Part shown: positions 5,718 to 6,431 of the stretch, in pieces | Layout of the letters: the number at the start of each line of letters is the position of its first letter | How positions within the stretch are numbered: position 1 is the first letter of the stretch | Assembly: GCA_021782715.1 (NCBI GenBank) | Contig: JAJXUR010000022.1 | Location: forward strand, 1-6,431 | Origin: a bacterium | Lineage (GTDB): Bacteria; Patescibacteriota; Minisyncoccia; Phycocordibacterales; Phycocordibacteraceae | Direction: 5' to 3' | DNA length: 6,431 bases | Made by a program: the position numbers and the translations under genes | Notes under the pieces: model-generated | Database searches by the model: none | The model's input: the letters and a program-made list of their open reading frames with translations, nothing else | What the model was told of the DNA's origin: nothing

Positions 5718-5790
5718 GGGCCGTTAGCTCAGTTGGTAGAGCACCTCATTTGCAATGAGGGGGTCGCAGGTTCGAATCCTGTACGGTCCA
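5718..5790 (+). tRNA. tRNA-Ala (anticodon UGC)
   Basis: A complete cloverleaf: acceptor GGGCCGT 5718-5724 with ACGGTCC 5783-5789, D stem GCTC/GAGC, anticodon stem CCTCA/TGAGG with loop TTTGCAA, T stem GCAGG/CCTGT with loop TTCGAAT, discriminator A 5790. Anticodon TGC is at 5751-5753. The G3-U70 wobble, the main alanine identity signal, is present. The 3' CCA is not encoded (A is followed by CAA), so it must be added by nucleotidyltransferase. The 3' half from the T loop is complementary to 5840-5858 downstream. Confidence 0.97.
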
Positions 5791-5838
5791 CAAAACAAAG
5801 AAGCCTGCGGCGGGAGCCGTTGGCTTCTATTGTTTTGT
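5790..5838 (+). terminator. Strong hairpin directly after tRNA-Ala
   Basis: The stem starts at the discriminator base: ACAAAACAA (5790-5798) pairs with TTGTTTTGT (5830-5838), AGAAGCC (5799-5805) with GGCTTCT (5822-5828), one A bulged at 5829. The top is GCGGC (5807-5811) with GCCGT (5816-5820) and a GGGA loop. The U-rich right arm suits an intrinsic terminator or a 3'-processing signal. The pairing continues past a bulged A 5839 into 5771-5789/5840-5858. Confidence 0.65.
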
Positions 5839-5839
5839 A

Positions 5840-5858
5840 GGGCCGTACAGGATTCGAA
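5840..5858 (-). repeat. Inverted copy of the tRNA-Ala 3' end
   Basis: This 19-bp stretch is the reverse complement of tRNA-Ala 5771-5789 (T loop, T-stem 3' strand, acceptor 3' strand) at 18 of 19 positions. The one change, opposite T5787, gives a G-U pair in RNA, so all 19 positions can pair. It lies just outside the hairpin 5790-5838. Confidence 0.85.
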
Positions 5859-5953
5859 AGGCGGAGGCGCAAAGCCGAGTCGAGTCCGCGAGACTCGTTG
5901 CCGAGCCAGGGTCGAGCGCACTTAGCGAGTCCGCGAGCTTAGTGACGCATGAC
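5859..5953. other. GC-rich structured spacer with a repeated GAGTCCGCGAG
   Basis: No gene is seen. GAGTCCGCGAG occurs at 5882-5892 and 5927-5937, 45 bp apart, each in the loop or side of a local stem: CGAGTC with GACTCG in the first unit, and GCG-CACT-A with TAGTG-CGC (bulged) in the second. The segment is bounded by an inverted (5840-5858) and a direct (5954-5970) copy of the tRNA-Ala 3' end, so the whole 5840-5970 can also fold end to end. Confidence 0.5.
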
Positions 5954-5970
5954 CGGATTCTGTACGGTCC
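5954..5970 (+). repeat. Direct degenerate copy of the tRNA-Ala 3' end
   Basis: CGGATTCTGTACGGTCC matches tRNA-Ala 5773-5789 (CGAATCCTGTACGGTCC) at 15 of 17 positions. A direct repeat of a tRNA 3' end, about 180 bp from the original, is what the second attachment site of an excised or decayed integrated element would look like. It could also be left from the palindrome that mirrors the tRNA. Confidence 0.7.
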
Positions 5971-5995
5971 CGACAATCGAGGGAGAAAAGTGTCC

Positions 5996-6024
5996 TGTAC
6001 TCCCCGCTTATTTTTTGGTATCCT
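5996..6024 (+). promoter_or_regulatory. Possible promoter of tRNA-Val
   Basis: TATCCT (6019-6024) lies 12 bp before the mature tRNA 5' end at 6037, giving a predicted start near 6031. The -35 candidate at the right distance, TGTACT (5996-6001, 17-bp spacer), is poor. GGGAG (5981-5985) can pair with CTCCC (6000-6004) just before CGCTTATTTTTT, so a weak terminator may overlap this promoter. Confidence 0.35.
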
Positions 6025-6036
6025 GCATGAGTTCTC

Positions 6037-6113
6037 GCGCTCCTAGCTCAGTCGGTTAGAGCGTTCGCCTCACACGCGAAAGGTCGCAAGTTCGATTCTT
6101 GCGGAGCGCACCA
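6037..6113 (+). tRNA. tRNA-Val (anticodon CAC), CCA encoded
   Basis: A complete cloverleaf: acceptor GCGCTCC 6037-6043 with GGAGCGC 6103-6109, D stem GCTC/GAGC, anticodon stem TTCGC/GCGAA with loop CTCACAC, T stem GCAAG/CTTGC with loop TTCGATT, discriminator A 6110, encoded CCA 6111-6113. Anticodon CAC (6071-6073) reads GUG. It is the only one of the three tRNAs here with an encoded CCA. Its last seven bases (6107-6113) form the base of the downstream hairpin. Confidence 0.97.
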
Positions 6114-6156
6114 GCAAGCAAAAAGCGAAGCAGATCGCTTTTTGCTTGCTGGTGCG
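6107..6156 (+). terminator. Perfect 22-bp hairpin overlapping the tRNA-Val 3' end
   Basis: Arms 6107-6128 and 6135-6156 are exact reverse complements around a 6-nt loop. The upper part, AAAAAGCGA with TCGCTTTTT, is a classic bidirectional terminator core. The lower part extends into the tRNA: it pairs the last three acceptor bases, the discriminator and CCA with 6150-6156. The primary transcript therefore has two exclusive folds, cloverleaf or hairpin. Confidence 0.75.
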
Positions 6157-6170
6157 AGCCGGAGCGCGAC

Positions 6171-6203
6171 CCAAATCTCTTAAGCGAAGCGATTAGAGAT
6201 TGG
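6171..6203. repeat. Small bulged hairpin downstream of tRNA-Val
   Basis: CCAA-TCTCT-AA (6171-6183, two single-base bulges at 6175 and 6181) pairs with TTAGAGATTGG (6193-6203), 11 bp around the loop GCGAAGCGA. No U tract follows, so a terminator role is doubtful. Between this hairpin and the tRNA-Pro flank (6204-6322) I see no gene; AATTTGC 6261-6267 can pair with GCAAATT 6280-6286, and TTGACC 6291-6296 resembles a -35 hexamer without a clear -10 partner. Confidence 0.45.
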
Positions 6204-6322
6204 AAGTACTCTGGTGGTGATGTTTTGTCAGCAGAAAAAACCGCGAGGCAGGGTCGTGAAAATTTGCGAGTGACGACGAGCAAATTATTCTTGACCACAA
6301 GCATGTCTTCATGTCGGGAGGT

Positions 6323-6410
6323 GTTCTGTGTCGGGCCGGAGTATGCCGGTAGTACGTACGATTCGGGTTCGTATAGACCGGGTTCGATTCCCGGCGGCCC
6401 GACAGAGAAC
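6323..6410 (+). other. tRNA-Pro acceptor stem extended to 16 pairs by its flanks
   Basis: The nine bases before the tRNA (6323-6331) pair with the nine after its last acceptor base (6402-6410), with one mismatch (6328/6405). Together with the 7-bp acceptor this makes a 16-position stem with 15 Watson-Crick pairs closing the whole cloverleaf. It could guide RNase P or 3' processing, or show that the tRNA sits inside a palindromic unit. Confidence 0.7.
6332..6402 (+). tRNA. tRNA-Pro (anticodon CGG), atypical D arm
   Basis: Acceptor CGGGCCG 6332-6338 pairs with CGGCCCG 6395-6401, discriminator A 6402. The anticodon stem TACGA/TCGTA holds loop TTCGGGT with anticodon CGG at 6364-6366, reading CCG. 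The T stem CCGGG/CCCGG has loop TTCGATT. The C1-G72 pair and A73 fit proline. The D stem GTAT/GTAC has a G-U pair, and the usual U8 and A14 are both G by this alignment, so the core tertiary pair is unusual. CCA is not encoded. Most likely a real but divergent tRNA; a decayed copy is possible. Confidence 0.85.
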
Positions 6411-6431
6411 ATCTCCTCATCGCGGGCTATC

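Noticed and set aside
5724..5921. Minus-strand reading frame containing R-I-R-T-C-D-P-L
   Set aside because: It is the antisense of tRNA-Ala and its mirrored trailer; such peptides are a common false prediction over tRNA genes.
6056..6412. Minus-strand 118-codon frame containing P-P-G-I-E-P-G and K-N-R-T-C-D-L
   Set aside because: Its ends are the antisense of tRNA-Pro and tRNA-Val, and the middle crosses hairpins; no protein family is recognisable.

Overview
The window looks like GC-rich chromosomal DNA of a Patescibacteria (Candidate Phyla Radiation) bacterium, most likely a Parcubacteria lineage. This is inferred from four things: the style of the Cys/Ser/Thr-rich surface protein with C-W-S-S-T type Ig-like repeats; a compact cysteine-free UvrC; a UvrA missing the large insert of the E. 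coli protein; and short intergenic gaps. No 16S rRNA or other definitive marker is present, so the assignment is moderate. All supported genes lie on the + strand.

Layout: (1) positions 1-519 hold the C-terminal end of a secreted or surface protein. (2) 520-634 is a dense regulatory gap with a terminator-like hairpin, a 17-bp direct repeat, an extended -10 promoter (TG-C-TACAAT) and a leader hairpin that covers the weak Shine-Dalgarno of uvrA. (3) 635-4598 is a uvrA-uvrC pair, overlapping by 29 nt, encoding two nucleotide excision repair proteins. (4) 4601-4719 is a long nested imperfect palindrome. (5) 4743-5705 is a D-alanine-D-alanine ligase gene with the same TGCTACAAT promoter core so close to its ATG that the mRNA is probably leaderless. 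(6) 5718-6402 carries three tRNA genes, Ala(UGC), Val(CAC) and Pro(CGG), separated by large hairpins.

The most striking feature is how much palindromic DNA there is and where it sits. In uvrA and uvrC there are four in-frame insertions built of short self-palindromic units. Three use AAGTCAGACTT/AAGTCTGACTT and one uses AAGGTTCGACCTT/AAGGTCGAACCTT. Three of the four are pairs of inverted units forming stems of 14-24 bp. In the paired AAGTC sites the reading frame gives Lys-Ser-Asp-Phe from either orientation, so the element is translated as the same peptide whichever way it lies. This resembles, in principle, the Rickettsia palindromic elements that insert in frame into genes, but the sequences here are different. 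Separately, every tRNA gene is mirrored by its flank: the 3' half of tRNA-Ala is complementary to a downstream copy, the last seven bases of tRNA-Val including CCA are one arm of a perfect 22-bp hairpin, and the tRNA-Pro acceptor stem is extended to 16 pairs by its flanks.

How the genes work together: UvrA recognises DNA damage and loads UvrB (not in this window), and UvrC makes the incisions; their overlap implies co-expression. Ddl makes the D-Ala-D-Ala dipeptide for peptidoglycan and is transcribed separately, with possible readthrough into tRNA-Ala.
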